64,000 nucleotides of DNA from Cetobacterium sp. NK01. GTDB lineage: Bacteria > Fusobacteriota > Fusobacteriia > Fusobacteriales > Fusobacteriaceae. Below, piece after piece: positions 35,183 to 43,558 of the stretch. The notes beneath the pieces were generated by a model that had not been told where the DNA came from, did not search any database, and saw only the letters and a list, made by a program, of their open reading frames with translations. Location of the stretch: assembly GCF_024506395.1 (NCBI RefSeq), contig NZ_JANIBO010000002.1, positions 310,001-374,000 on the forward strand, in the 5' to 3' direction. The first letter of the stretch is position 1. Every line of letters begins with the position of its first letter. The position numbers and the translations under genes were made by a program.

Positions 35183-35215
35183 AAAGCTATACTCTTACGG
35201 GTATGGCTTTTTTTT
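35183..35215 (+). terminator. Riboswitch-controlled terminator before thiS
   Basis: AAAGCTATACT pairs with GGTATGGCTTT (two G-U pairs), followed by eight T's at 35208-35215. The GAAGCTAT end of the TPP aptamer (35145-35151) is almost repeated at 35184-35190, so the two copies may compete in switching. Confidence 0.85.
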
Positions 35216-35256
35216 ATAAAATAGCCACCTTAAAATTTATAGGGAGGTCGTTTAAT

Positions 35257-35454
35257 TTGAATTTTAAATTTAATGGAGAGTTACAAAAACTTAATTCCAA
35301 AAGTACAATTAAAGAGTTTTTACATTCTTTAAATTTAGATACTAAGGGAGTTATTATTTTGCTTAATGATAACATTTTAAAGAAAGAAGAGTTAGATATA
35401 TCTATTGAAGAGGGATGTTCTATTGAAGTTTTAAATTTTGTGTGTGGAGGTTAA
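35257..35454 (+). CDS. thiS: Sulfur carrier protein ThiS
   Basis: The 65-residue ubiquitin-like protein ends in the required GG (VLNFVCGG). It has [15 protein letters not shown] and [14 protein letters not shown] place the start at TTG 35257, nine bases after AGGGAGG; the longer ATG at 35203 falls within the terminator hairpin and has no ribosome site. The C-terminal Gly is adenylated by ThiF and then thiocarboxylated. It lies 2 bases before thiG. Confidence 0.93.
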   Translation: MNFKFNGELQKLNSKSTIKEFLHSLNLDTKGVIILLNDNILKKEELDISIEEGCSIEVLNFVCGG

Positions 35455-35456
35455 AT

Positions 35457-36224
35457 ATGGATAAATTGTTTATTGGTGGGGTAGAATTCAGTAACCGTCT
35501 TATAACTGGAAGTGGTAAATTTTCAAACTATTCTTTAATTAATGAAATGTTAGAGAAATGTGGTAGTGAAATGATAACAGTTGCTTTAAGAAGAGTTGAT
35601 TTAACTGGAAAAAGTGAAAATATATTAAAATATATTCCTCAAAATATAAAGCTTCTTCCAAATACAAGTGGAGCTAGAACTGCTGATGAAGCTATTAAAA
35701 TAGCTAGAATTGCAAAAGCTGCTGGATGTGGAAATTTTATTAAAATTGAAATTATTAGTGATATGAAGTATTTAATGCCTGATAACGAAGAAACTATTAA
35801 AGCTACAGAGGTGTTGTCTAAAGAGGGATTTATTGTTATGCCATATATTAATCCAGATTTAGTTGTAGCTAAAAAATTAGAGCTTGCTGGAGCTGCAGCT
35901 ATAATGCCTCTTGGAGCACCAATAGGTTCAAACAGAGGTCTTTTAACAAAACCTATGATTGGAATTCTTGTTGAAAATTGTAAGTTACCTATCATTGTTG
36001 ATGCTGGAATTGGTAAACCATCTCATGCTTGTGAAGCCATGGAAATGGGATGCAGTGCTGTTCTTGTTGATACTGCTATTGCTACTAGTGGTGATCCTGT
36101 TAAAATGGCTATAGCTTTTAATAAAGCTGTTCAAGCTGGTCGAGAAGCATATTTAGCCAAATGTGGAAAAATAAGCAATAATGCTATTGCTTCATCACCA
36201 TTAACTGGATTTTTAAGGGATTAG
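35457..36224 (+). CDS. thiG: Thiazole synthase ThiG
   Basis: The 255-residue TIM barrel has [48 protein letters not shown] with the Schiff-base lysine, and [32 protein letters not shown] and [12 protein letters not shown] complete the barrel. It forms the thiazole from deoxyxylulose phosphate, dehydroglycine and ThiS-COSH. ATG 35457 (MDKLFIGG) is used, after the GGAGG in the thiS stop region. Confidence 0.96.
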   Translation: MDKLFIGGVEFSNRLITGSGKFSNYSLINEMLEKCGSEMITVALRRVDLTGKSENILKYIPQNIKLLPNTSGARTADEAIKIARIAKAAGCGNFIKIEIISDMKYLMPDNEETIKATEVLSKEGFIVMPYINPDLVVAKKLELAGAAAIMPLGAPIGSNRGLLTKPMIGILVENCKLPIIVDAGIGKPSHACEAMEMGCSAVLVDTAIATSGDPVKMAIAFNKAVQAGREAYLAKCGKISNNAIASSPLTGFLRD

Positions 36225-36233
36225 TGAAGAAAT

Positions 36234-37343
36234 ATGAAAGATATTTTAAAATGTTACGAATCTTTTGATTATAATAATTTTTTTAATAATTTAACTATTT
36301 CTGATATAGCATCTATTATTGAAAAAAGTGGTGATAAAATTTTAGATGATTTTGAATTTTTAGCCTTATTGTCTCCAAAAGCTTCTCAATTACTAGAGGA
36401 TATGGCAATAAAAGCTAACTCTATAACCGAACAATATTTTGGTAGAGAAATACATATATATGCGCCCTTATATATATCAAATATTTGTGATAATGAATGT
36501 AGTTATTGTGGTTTTAAACATTCTAACCCAATTAAACGACGACACCTAACTTTTGATGAAATCGAAAAAGAAGCTTTATTTATTTCTAAAACCCTTGGAA
36601 TTCACAGTATTATTTTATTAACTGGAGAAAGTTCTATTAATTCTGTAAACTATTTAAAAAAAGCCATTAAAATTTTAAAAAAATATTTTTCTACAGTTAT
36701 AATTGAAGTTCAACCTCTATCCCAAAAAGAATATAAAATTTTATTTGAAACGGGACTTGATGGTGTCACAGTTTATCAAGAGTGCTATAATAAGGAAACT
36801 TATTCAAAATATCATTTAAAAGGAAATAAAACAGACTTTTTTTATCGACTAGAAACTCCTGAAAGAGCCGCTATGGCAAATTTAAGATCAATCAATATAG
36901 GTACTTTATTCGGTTTAGGAACTCCCATTGAAGAAGCCTTTTTATCAGGAGTTCATTTAAAATATTTAATAAATAAATTCTTAGGCTCTCAGTTTTCGAT
37001 CTCTCTTCCTCGAATTAAAGAAGCTTATAGAAATATAAAACCTGAAAATATAGTTAATGATAGAGAATTTGTTCAATTTCTTTTAGCTTATCGGCTAACT
37101 TTTCCCACGGTAAGTATTAATATTTCTACCAGAGAAAGTAAAGAGTTTAGAGACAATCTACTACCTTTAGGTGTAACTAAATATTCAGCTGGATCTGTCA
37201 CAGAAGTTGGAGGTTATTCTCTTTCTAATAGTTCTGAACCTCAATTTGAAACAGACGATCATAGAACAGTTAATGAAATTGTAAATATGTTAAAATTAAA
37301 AGGATATCAACCTATTTTTAAAGATTGGGAAGGTAGTTTATGA
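36234..37343 (+). CDS. thiH: 2-iminoacetate synthase ThiH (radical SAM)
   Basis: The 369-residue protein carries the radical SAM cysteines in CDNECSYCGF (about 87-96). The N-terminus NLTISDIASIIEKSGD and IYAPLYISNICDNEC are typical of ThiH, as are VTVYQECYN, TPERAAMANLRSINIG and DDHRTVNEI near the end. It cleaves tyrosine to dehydroglycine and p-cresol in anaerobes. It starts nine bases after thiG and overlaps thiF. Confidence 0.96.
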   Translation: MKDILKCYESFDYNNFFNNLTISDIASIIEKSGDKILDDFEFLALLSPKASQLLEDMAIKANSITEQYFGREIHIYAPLYISNICDNECSYCGFKHSNPIKRRHLTFDEIEKEALFISKTLGIHSIILLTGESSINSVNYLKKAIKILKKYFSTVIIEVQPLSQKEYKILFETGLDGVTVYQECYNKETYSKYHLKGNKTDFFYRLETPERAAMANLRSINIGTLFGLGTPIEEAFLSGVHLKYLINKFLGSQFSISLPRIKEAYRNIKPENIVNDREFVQFLLAYRLTFPTVSINISTRESKEFRDNLLPLGVTKYSAGSVTEVGGYSLSNSSEPQFETDDHRTVNEIVNMLKLKGYQPIFKDWEGSL

Positions 37344-37885
37344 TTAAAATTGGGATTGCCGGATGTGGTGGTATTGGATCAAATGTAGCTATGAATCTTG
37401 TTAGGGCTGGTCTTGAAAATTTTATTTTAGTCGACTTTGACAAAGTTGAAGAATCAAATTTAAATAGACAATTCTTTTTTAAAAAACAAATAGGCTCCTA
37501 TAAAGCTTTAGTTTTGGAGGAAAATTTAAAAAATATCAATCCAAATTTAAATATAGATTCTTTTGTAGAAAAAATTTATGAAGGAAATATTTCAAATTTT
37601 TTTACAAATTGTGATATTATAGTTGAAGCCTTTGATAAAAAAGAGTTTAAGACTCTCTTAATTGAAAATTATTCAAATAAATATATTGTTTCTGCAAATG
37701 GAATCGGCGGAAGAGAACTGGAAAGTGTTAAAACATTAACACTAAAAAAATTAAATATAGTAGGAGATTTTTATAGTGATATCTCAAACTACAAAACTTA
37801 TTCAACAAAAGTTATGTTTATAGCTTGTATTATGGCAAATAAAATTTTAGATATACTAGGAGGATTTCCAAATGAAAAATTTTAA
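37340..37885 (+). CDS. thiF: ThiS adenylyltransferase ThiF (short form)
   Basis: The 181-residue E1-like enzyme has IGIAGCGGIGSNVAMNLVRAG, FILVDFDKVEESNLNRQFF and VEAFDKKEFK. It lacks the C-terminal zinc-binding CxxC pairs of the longer ThiF/MoeB forms, as is common for short ThiF proteins in thiSGHF clusters of Clostridia and Fusobacteria. It activates ThiS with ATP. ATGA overlap with thiH. Confidence 0.93.
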   Translation: MIKIGIAGCGGIGSNVAMNLVRAGLENFILVDFDKVEESNLNRQFFFKKQIGSYKALVLEENLKNINPNLNIDSFVEKIYEGNISNFFTNCDIIVEAFDKKEFKTLLIENYSNKYIVSANGIGGRELESVKTLTLKKLNIVGDFYSDISNYKTYSTKVMFIACIMANKILDILGGFPNEKF

Positions 37886-38516
37886 ACTCCCTATTGGAGT
37901 CTACGCAATAACAGATTCTAAATCTGGAAAAAATAAGGATTTTTTAGAATATTGTGAAGAGCTTTTAAAAGGTGGCGCTAAAATTATACAGTATAGAGAG
38001 AAAAGTAGAGATTTAAAAAAACTTTTAAAGGAAGCAAAATCTTTAAGAATACTTACAAAAAAATATAACGCTATTTTTATTGTTAATGATCATCTTGATA
38101 TAGCTCTTTTATCTGAAGCTGATGGAATACATATTGGCCAAGATGATCTTCCTATTAAAGATATTAGAAATCTTTTAGGAGACGATAAAATTATCGGAAT
38201 ATCCACTCATAATCCAGCTGAAGCACGACAAGCTTTACTTGATGGAGCTGATTATATTGGAGTGGGGCCTATTTTTTATACTGAAACTAAAGAAGATGTT
38301 TGTGCTCCTGTAACTCTAGAATATCTAGAGTTTGTCAATAAAAATATAGATTTACCCTATGTTGCTATTGGTGGGATAAAAGAAAGTAATATTCAACAAG
38401 TTCTTTTTAAAGGAGCTAAGTCTATTTGTCTAGTTTCTGAACTAGTTGGAGCTGTTAATACTTTAGAAACTACTAAAAAAATCAATAATATTATTATTGA
38501 TTGGCACACTAAATAA
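37872..38516 (+). CDS. thiE: Thiamin phosphate synthase ThiE
   Basis: The 214-residue TIM barrel shows PIGVYAITDS, IIQYREKSRDLK, FIVNDHLDIALLSEADGIHIGQDDLP and GISTHNPAEARQALLDGADYIGVGPIFYT, then VAIGGIKESNI. It couples the thiazole and pyrimidine moieties. The ATG overlaps thiF by 14 bases behind AGGAGG. The window contains no thiC, thiD or thiM. Confidence 0.96.
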   Translation: MKNFKLPIGVYAITDSKSGKNKDFLEYCEELLKGGAKIIQYREKSRDLKKLLKEAKSLRILTKKYNAIFIVNDHLDIALLSEADGIHIGQDDLPIKDIRNLLGDDKIIGISTHNPAEARQALLDGADYIGVGPIFYTETKEDVCAPVTLEYLEFVNKNIDLPYVAIGGIKESNIQQVLFKGAKSICLVSELVGAVNTLETTKKINNIIIDWHTK

Positions 38517-38557
38517 AAAATAGAGAATCTCGAAGATTTGAGATTCTCTATTTTTTA
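38515..38557. terminator. Bidirectional Rho-independent terminator
   Basis: AAAAAATAGAGAATCTC pairs with GAGATTCTCTATTTTTT between convergent thiE and the LytTR gene. Confidence 0.93.
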
Positions 38558-38563
38558 TTATTT

Positions 38564-39244
38564 TTATATTCCTAAAACCATTTTATTTCTCATAAGATTA
38601 CATTTATCCTCAAGCTCTTTTAGTTTAGACTTACTTGTATAAATAAACTCTTTATTTTTAAAAATAATTATCTCTTCTTTAAAATCTAAAACTTCTATTA
38701 AATTCAGATTTATAATAGTTCCTCGATCTAATTTGTAAAAAATATTTGTATGAGTTATTTTTTCTTCAACTTCAGAGAAATTTTTCTTTATATCAAAGAT
38801 TTCTGAATTTACAAGATGAAATTCTGTTCTTCTAGAAATACTTGAATACGTTATATAATTTATCTCAGAGAAATTATATATTCCTCTTTTAAAACTATCA
38901 AAAAGGTAAAATGCTGTTATTTTAATATCTTTTTTTTCTAGTTGCTGTATATATTCTTCCAATTCAAAGATATCTTTTCTTACAATACAATCATCAACTA
39001 AATTGCTCAAAAATAATCTTCTCATCTCTCTAGTATCATTTTCTCCTACTAATGCAATTATTTTCAAGTCTCTTTTTTTATACTCAATTAACTTTTCTTC
39101 TAACGCTTCAGTTTTAGAATCAATTATAATTACATCTATACTTTCTAATTCTTTTACTTCTTTCCTTAAATCAATATATTTATATGAAATTATTTCAGTT
39201 AGTATTATTTTTAAGTTATTATCTACATCTATGCCTAGTATCAT
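38564..39244 (-). CDS. LytTR-domain DNA-binding protein with degenerate receiver-like N-terminus
   Basis: The 226-residue protein has an N-terminal alpha/beta segment of about 100 residues. It begins LGIDVDNN and includes DVIIIDSKT and IIALVGEND, a shortened receiver-like fold; the usual KP motif is replaced by CIVRKDIFEL. Residues about 120-220 are a LytTR domain (FSEINYITYSSISRRTEFHL, then FYKLDRGTIINLNLIEVLDF). It follows the sensor gene directly (39245/39244), so the two work together. Phosphorylation looks unlikely. Confidence 0.8.
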   Translation of the reverse strand: MILGIDVDNNLKIILTEIISYKYIDLRKEVKELESIDVIIIDSKTEALEEKLIEYKKRDLKIIALVGENDTREMRRLFLSNLVDDCIVRKDIFELEEYIQQLEKKDIKITAFYLFDSFKRGIYNFSEINYITYSSISRRTEFHLVNSEIFDIKKNFSEVEEKITHTNIFYKLDRGTIINLNLIEVLDFKEEIIIFKNKEFIYTSKSKLKELEDKCNLMRNKMVLGI

Positions 39245-40795
39245 TTAAATCAACTCCTCATATAAAGAGTCTAAACGCACTTTGCTAACAATACTTGAAA
39301 TTTTATCCGAGAGGTCTATCAAAAAGTTTTGTTCCTCTATTGTTAAAGGCATATCTCCCTCTTTAACAAATATAAGTGCGATATATTTATTCTCATTAAA
39401 ACTAACTCTATATGCATAATCATAATCTTTTAGCTTTAAGTTTTCTTTAGAAATTACTGTTGAACCATCCTCCTTTTGATCAATATATTCTTTATATTCT
39501 TCTGGATCAAACAATATTTTTGCTTTCACATCTACTAAACTTACATTTTTTATTACTTCTTTTTGTAAAATCTTCTCAAAAACTTTAACATCTCTAACTA
39601 AGCATAATCGATTATATATTTTATCTACAGCTTCATTTTTATATTTCATAATATTTTCTATAATATTTGTATAAAAATCTAAAATAATTATAGTACTTAT
39701 TATCATTGCTGGTTCTGTTAAAGTTTTAAAGTAAAATAAAGATATATAACTAAGCGTAGCTCCTATTGAGTATCTAATAGCTCTCATTACATTTTCTGTA
39801 TAAATCTTAAAAATATAAAAAACAAGATACCAATAAATATAACATATTTCCATTAACTCTATAAAATAATATAAGTTTCTTTCCTTTGGAAAAAGTTCTC
39901 TAAAAAATTCTAAAATAAAATAAGTGATTCCAATTGCAATCCAACTAAAAGATATCTTTTTTCTTACCTTTACTCTTTGAACAAAAAATTGGAAAATTGC
40001 AATTATGAATATAATTCTTGTTAAATCAATTATTCTTCTAGCTAATCTAATACCATCTAAAAATTTAGGGGATTCTTCTAAAAGATAGACATATAGCTGT
40101 GGTGAATATAAAATTAAAATTGTAACGATATTATAGAAATAAACTATTCCTAAACAACCCCAAATAAAAATTCTAAATTTTTTAAATCTCTTAGATAAAA
40201 TATTATCTAAAAGGTAAAATATTAACATAAATAGTAATATTCTAGTCGTTATAAATTCTACAAGAATTAAATATTCACTTTGAAATCCTATTCTTAGACT
40301 AAATAACATCTTTCCTATTAAAAGAAAAAAAATAATTCTTAAAGTATTTTTTTTAGGTATCCTTTCTCTACTATTTATGTAAATAAAAATATTAAAACCA
40401 ATTAAGCAAGCTGTTAAAAAATTTAAAAATATCTCTTGAATTTTGGAAAATTTTATTCCTTCTAAATTCAAATATATTTTTTCCCAATTTTTTTCTTTCT
40501 TAAAAGTATATTCATCTGAATCATTTTTATATTGTCCCTTTAATATATATTCTCCATTTGGAACATTATAAAATAAACTCCCATTTAAAAAATTTCTTTG
40601 CTCTATTTTTTCATCTAAAATATTTTTATCAATAGGTGAAAGAGTATACTTCCCAATATTTCTTTCAAGTACTTCAAAATTTTTTATTTTAGGAACTACA
40701 TATATAAAATCTTTTTTTGTCTTTGATATCTTTAATAATTTAAATGAAAACAAAGCTGTTATTATTAAGATAAAAACAATATATCTCTTTTTCAT
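39245..40795 (-). CDS. 7TM membrane sensor-like protein without a kinase domain
   Basis: The 516-residue protein has an N-terminal anchor (about 5-20) and an extracytoplasmic region (about 21-125) with a small beta-sandwich feel (GEYILKGQYKND). Some seven hydrophobic helices follow (about 128-385). The layout recalls 7TM-DISM receptors. A cytoplasmic C-terminus (about 390-516) with LCLVRDVKVFEKILQKEV and YIALIFVKEGDMPLTIEEQN resembles a GAF-like domain. There is no HisKA, HATPase or GGDEF domain. It is cotranscribed with the LytTR gene. The family is not one I can name exactly. Confidence 0.7.
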   Translation of the reverse strand: MKKRYIVFILIITALFSFKLLKISKTKKDFIYVVPKIKNFEVLERNIGKYTLSPIDKNILDEKIEQRNFLNGSLFYNVPNGEYILKGQYKNDSDEYTFKKEKNWEKIYLNLEGIKFSKIQEIFLNFLTACLIGFNIFIYINSRERIPKKNTLRIIFFLLIGKMLFSLRIGFQSEYLILVEFITTRILLFMLIFYLLDNILSKRFKKFRIFIWGCLGIVYFYNIVTILILYSPQLYVYLLEESPKFLDGIRLARRIIDLTRIIFIIAIFQFFVQRVKVRKKISFSWIAIGITYFILEFFRELFPKERNLYYFIELMEICYIYWYLVFYIFKIYTENVMRAIRYSIGATLSYISLFYFKTLTEPAMIISTIIILDFYTNIIENIMKYKNEAVDKIYNRLCLVRDVKVFEKILQKEVIKNVSLVDVKAKILFDPEEYKEYIDQKEDGSTVISKENLKLKDYDYAYRVSFNENKYIALIFVKEGDMPLTIEEQNFLIDLSDKISSIVSKVRLDSLYEELI

Positions 40796-40914
40796 TTTCT
40801 CTCCTTTTTATTCAATTTTTTTTATTATACATCCCTTTTAAAAAAATATACAAGAAAAATATACCCCAAGCTATTTTCTTATATTAGAAAATTAGTTGGG
40901 GTATTTTTAGTTCT

Positions 40915-41625
40915 TTAAAAAATATTTGATATAGCGTTTATAAGTTCTACTTCTAGCAATGGTGTTGCTTCTTCGAATTTTAAATTAACCTTATTCGCTG
41001 TACTAACTACACGTGTTTGATACTTATTCATATTTCCTGAATTTACAGATGTTGTTGCAGCAATTCCTCTAGTTCCTTGCTTTATTAAGTTTACATTATC
41101 TATTATAACTTTTTTATTTGTTTTTTCACTAATTACTATATCTGTCACCATTGCATAATAGACATCCTCAACTAAAGCATCTGCAGCTGTAGCTACAACT
41201 CCTCCTACTAGCCCTAATCCTATTGCGCTATTTACTGATCCTGTATTATATGCACCTAAGGCTCCTCCTACTCCAGCACCCACTAATCCTGCTTCTGCTG
41301 GGTTATTATTTCTAAGGTCTTCCTTATTCAATTTCAAAATATTGACTTGTAACCAATAATTTGCCTTTTTAGGATCATTTGTTATTTTATACCCTTTTGA
41401 TATTAATAGTGTTTTTATCTTTTGTTCTATAGTTAACTTTTTTGGAGTTGTATTCTTTATTTGAACAAATATAGTCTTATCTCCTATAAACTCAGGATTT
41501 AACCAAATTGTTTCTGACATTTGAGTCTGAACCTCTAAATTTCTCTTTTTTACTATTGTGTTTACACTACTACAACCTGTTAAAAAAATAACAATTGATA
41601 CAATTAATAATAATAATTTTTTCAT
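40915..41625 (-). CDS. traT: TraT family complement-resistance lipoprotein
   Basis: The 236-residue protein has a lipobox (IVIFLTGCSS, Cys at 18) and reads VKKRNLEVQTQMSETIWLNP, LQVNILKLNKEDLR, GGALGAYNTGS and YQTRVVSTANKVNLKFEEA. From memory these closely match F-plasmid TraT (KKRNLEVKTQMSETIWL, YQTRVVSNANKVNLKFEEA). TraT is an outer-membrane lipoprotein that causes surface exclusion and serum resistance in enterobacteria. Here no conjugation genes are nearby, so it is probably an adopted or ancient envelope protein. Confidence 0.92.
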   Translation of the reverse strand: MKKLLLLIVSIVIFLTGCSSVNTIVKKRNLEVQTQMSETIWLNPEFIGDKTIFVQIKNTTPKKLTIEQKIKTLLISKGYKITNDPKKANYWLQVNILKLNKEDLRNNNPAEAGLVGAGVGGALGAYNTGSVNSAIGLGLVGGVVATAADALVEDVYYAMVTDIVISEKTNKKVIIDNVNLIKQGTRGIAATTSVNSGNMNKYQTRVVSTANKVNLKFEEATPLLEVELINAISNIF

Positions 41626-41848
41626 GTATTCCTCCTAAAATTTTATATTACTATATAAGTATATATAAATAATTTATTTCTAGATAATAAACTACATGAA
41701 TTACTATATTTTTCTACATAAAAATTTTATTTTAATGTTTAAATCTTAACTTTCAACGTACATTTTATTTTAATTTATGTATATTTTTACTAATATCCTT
41801 ATTTGTATATTAAAATTATATTAACATTAATTAAGGCGGTGAAATATT

Positions 41849-42658
41849 TTGTATATAACATTAAGAAAAAATAAAAAATTAAAATTAGAAATTTTAGGAG
41901 ATGGAGAACCTATAATTTTTGTTCACTCTTATCTTTGGGATAAAAATATGTGGAATCCTCAAATTAAAGAATTATCTAAAAAATTTAAATGTATTTGTAT
42001 TGATTTATGGGGACATGGTGAATCTGATTTTTTAGATGCTAATGATTCTTTTTCCCTTAATGATCTTGCAGCTGACATCATAAATATAGCAGATAAATTG
42101 AATATAAATACGTTTAATTATATTGGCTTATCAGTTGGAGCTATGCTGGGAACATATTTGGCTCTAAATTATAACTCTAGAGTTAAAAAACTGATTTTAA
42201 TGGATGGATATTCTGGAAGTGAATCTAGTGAAACTTTAAAGCAATATTTAGCTTTATTAGATTCAATTGAACAATTAAAATTTATTCCTGAAAGTTTGGC
42301 AGATATAATTACACCTATGTTTTTTACTAAAAATGAATCTCTAATAAAAGGCAACCTTTATAAAAATTTTAAAAAAGATTTAATGAATAAAAAAGAAATC
42401 AATATTGATACTATTGTAAAATTAGGAAGAGCAATTTTTAAACGAGAAAATCTTTTAGAGAAAATGACGGAAATTAAATCTCCAGTTTTATTTATGGTTG
42501 GAGAAGAGGATACTCCTAGACCAGTTAATGAAAGTTTTGAGATGCATACTCTTGTTAAAAACTCCAAATTTGTAACTATTCCTAATGCTGGTCATATTTC
42601 TAATTTAGAAAATCCAAATTTTGTAAATCTCCAAATTTTTAATTTTTTAGCTGAATAG
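41849..42658 (+). CDS. Alpha/beta hydrolase
   Basis: The 269-residue hydrolase has IIFVHSYLWDKNMW (oxyanion region), CIDLWGHGESD, the nucleophile elbow YIGLSVGAMLG (Ser near residue 95), an Asp in VGEEDTPRP and the catalytic His in IPNAGHISNLENP. It starts at TTG 41849 behind AAGGCGGTG. The substrate is unknown; 3-oxoadipate enol-lactonase-like or esterase-like members have this shape. The upstream 220 bases hold no recognisable element. Confidence 0.86.
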   Translation: MYITLRKNKKLKLEILGDGEPIIFVHSYLWDKNMWNPQIKELSKKFKCICIDLWGHGESDFLDANDSFSLNDLAADIINIADKLNINTFNYIGLSVGAMLGTYLALNYNSRVKKLILMDGYSGSESSETLKQYLALLDSIEQLKFIPESLADIITPMFFTKNESLIKGNLYKNFKKDLMNKKEINIDTIVKLGRAIFKRENLLEKMTEIKSPVLFMVGEEDTPRPVNESFEMHTLVKNSKFVTIPNAGHISNLENPNFVNLQIFNFLAE

Positions 42659-42666
42659 TACAATAA

Positions 42667-42690
42667 AAAAAGCACAGATTAATCTGTGCT
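42667..42690 (-). terminator. Rho-independent terminator of the tRNA operon
   Basis: On the minus strand AAGCACAGATTAATCTGTGCTT is followed by a run of T's. It ends the six-gene tRNA transcript and lies just after the convergent hydrolase stop. Confidence 0.88.
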
Positions 42691-42702
42691 TAAAATTCTA
42701 AA

Positions 42703-42779
42703 TGGTGCCTAGAAAAGGATTCGAACCTTCGACCGCCCGGGTATGAACCGGGTGCTCTAGCCAACTGAGCTATCTAGGC
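42703..42779 (-). tRNA. tRNA-Met (CAT)
   Basis: The minus strand folds as a cloverleaf with GCCTAGA / TCTAGGC acceptor, D-stem GCTC, anticodon loop TTCATAC (CAT), GGTTCGAATCC T-arm and an encoded CCA. G1-C72 pairing means it is not the initiator. An Ile2 (lysidine) reading of CAT cannot be ruled out. Confidence 0.9.
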
Positions 42780-42782
42780 AAA

Positions 42783-42857
42783 TGGCTGGGGTGGCTGGAT
42801 TCGAACCAACGCATGACGGAGTCAAAGTCCGTTGCCTTACCGCTTGGCGACACCCCA
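42783..42857 (-). tRNA. tRNA-Gln (TTG)
   Basis: Acceptor TGGGGTG / CACCCCA, anticodon loop CTTTGAC (TTG), GGTTCGAATCC T-arm and encoded CCA. The T1-A72 pair is typical of glutamine tRNAs. Confidence 0.95.
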
Positions 42858-42862
42858 AATAG

Positions 42863-42938
42863 TGGTGCGTCATACTGGGCTCGAACCAGTGACAACACGA
42901 TTAAAAGTCGTGTGCTCTACCATCTGAGCTAATGACGC
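42863..42938 (-). tRNA. tRNA-Lys (TTT)
   Basis: Acceptor GCGTCAT / ATGACGC, anticodon loop CTTTTAA (TTT), GGTTCGAGCCC T-arm and encoded CCA. Confidence 0.96.
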
Positions 42939-42946
42939 ATTTTTTA

Positions 42947-43022
42947 TGGAGCGGGAGACGAGGGTCGAACTCGCGACATTCAGCTTGGAAGGCTGACGCT
43001 CTACCAACTGAGCTACTCCCGC
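42947..43022 (-). tRNA. tRNA-Gly (TCC)
   Basis: Acceptor GCGGGAG / CTCCCGC, anticodon loop CTTCCAA (TCC), AGTTCGACCCT T-arm and encoded CCA. Confidence 0.96.
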
Positions 43023-43038
43023 ATTTTTAAAACTTTTA

Positions 43039-43115
43039 TGGGGTGACCGACGGGATTCGAACCCGCGACAACCAGTGCCACAAACTGGCGCTCTACCAAC
43101 TGAACTACGGCCACC
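43039..43115 (-). tRNA. tRNA-His (GTG)
   Basis: Acceptor GTGGCCG / CGGTCAC with the extra 5' G opposite C73, anticodon loop TTTGTGG (GTG), and encoded CCA. The G-1 identity base is present in the DNA. Confidence 0.95.
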
Positions 43116-43121
43116 ATAAAA

Positions 43122-43209
43122 TGGTGCCTGGGGCCGGAATCGAACCGGCACGCTATCAGATAGCTCAGGATTTTAAGTCCTGTGCGTCTACCTATTCCGC
43201 CACCCAGGC
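43122..43209 (-). tRNA. tRNA-Leu (TAA), copy 1
   Basis: The 88-base class II tRNA has a GCCTGGG / CCCAGGC acceptor, anticodon loop CTTAAAA (TAA), a long variable arm and encoded CCA. It is identical to the gene at 51911-51998. It is the first gene of the operon. Confidence 0.96.
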
Positions 43210-43241
43210 GTTGATTTCTCGCTTTCGCTTTCAACAAAATA

Positions 43242-43270
43242 ATAGTACCATTTTTTTCAGTAAAAGTCAA
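43242..43270 (-). promoter_or_regulatory. Sigma-70-type promoter of the six-tRNA operon
   Basis: On the minus strand TTGACT (43270-43265) and TACTAT (43247-43242) are 17 bases apart, upstream of tRNA-Leu. The start region GAAAGCGAAAGC is shared with the other tRNA-Leu gene. Confidence 0.85.
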
Positions 43271-43356
43271 CAAGTTTTTTATTTTTTTATAAAAAAAATT
43301 TTATTGCAACTTTTTTCAACTTATGATACCATTGAATGACTCTATATTTAGGAGAA

Positions 43357-43513
43357 TTAAAAAGAAACTAAGCGCCAGAACTTTTTTAAGTTGACGAGGA
43401 CTGGAATCATCGAACATTCGGCGGGTATTCCAGAGGTGACTACAACCTTAGACCTTCTACAAATCTAAAAGGTGACTTTTAGGACAAAGGAAAGTAAGTA
43501 GTAATTCTTCTTA
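43357..43513 (+). ncRNA. glmS ribozyme-riboswitch
   Basis: The leader of glmS contains AAGCGCCAGAAC with the cleavage site before G43372, AGTTGACGAGGA, ATCGAACATTCGGCGGGTATTCC, and GGACAAAGGAAAGTAAGTAG near the 3' end. These are the conserved core strands of the glucosamine-6-phosphate-activated ribozyme, in order. A candidate promoter is TTGCAA (43304-43309) and TACCAT (43327-43332), 17 bases apart. Cleavage should lower glmS mRNA when GlcN6P is high. Confidence 0.96.
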
Positions 43514-43558
43514 AATATAAAGAACATTGAAAATTAAATATTTTAAGGAGGATTTTTT

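Noticed and set aside
40915..41625. TraT gene as a trace of an integrated conjugative plasmid
   Set aside because: No tra, relaxase or replication genes occur near it, and base composition looks like the neighbours.
42870..43339. Open frames over the six tRNA genes on both strands
   Set aside because: They coincide exactly with cloverleaf tRNA sequences and have no ribosome sites; the translated text is merely tRNA sequence.
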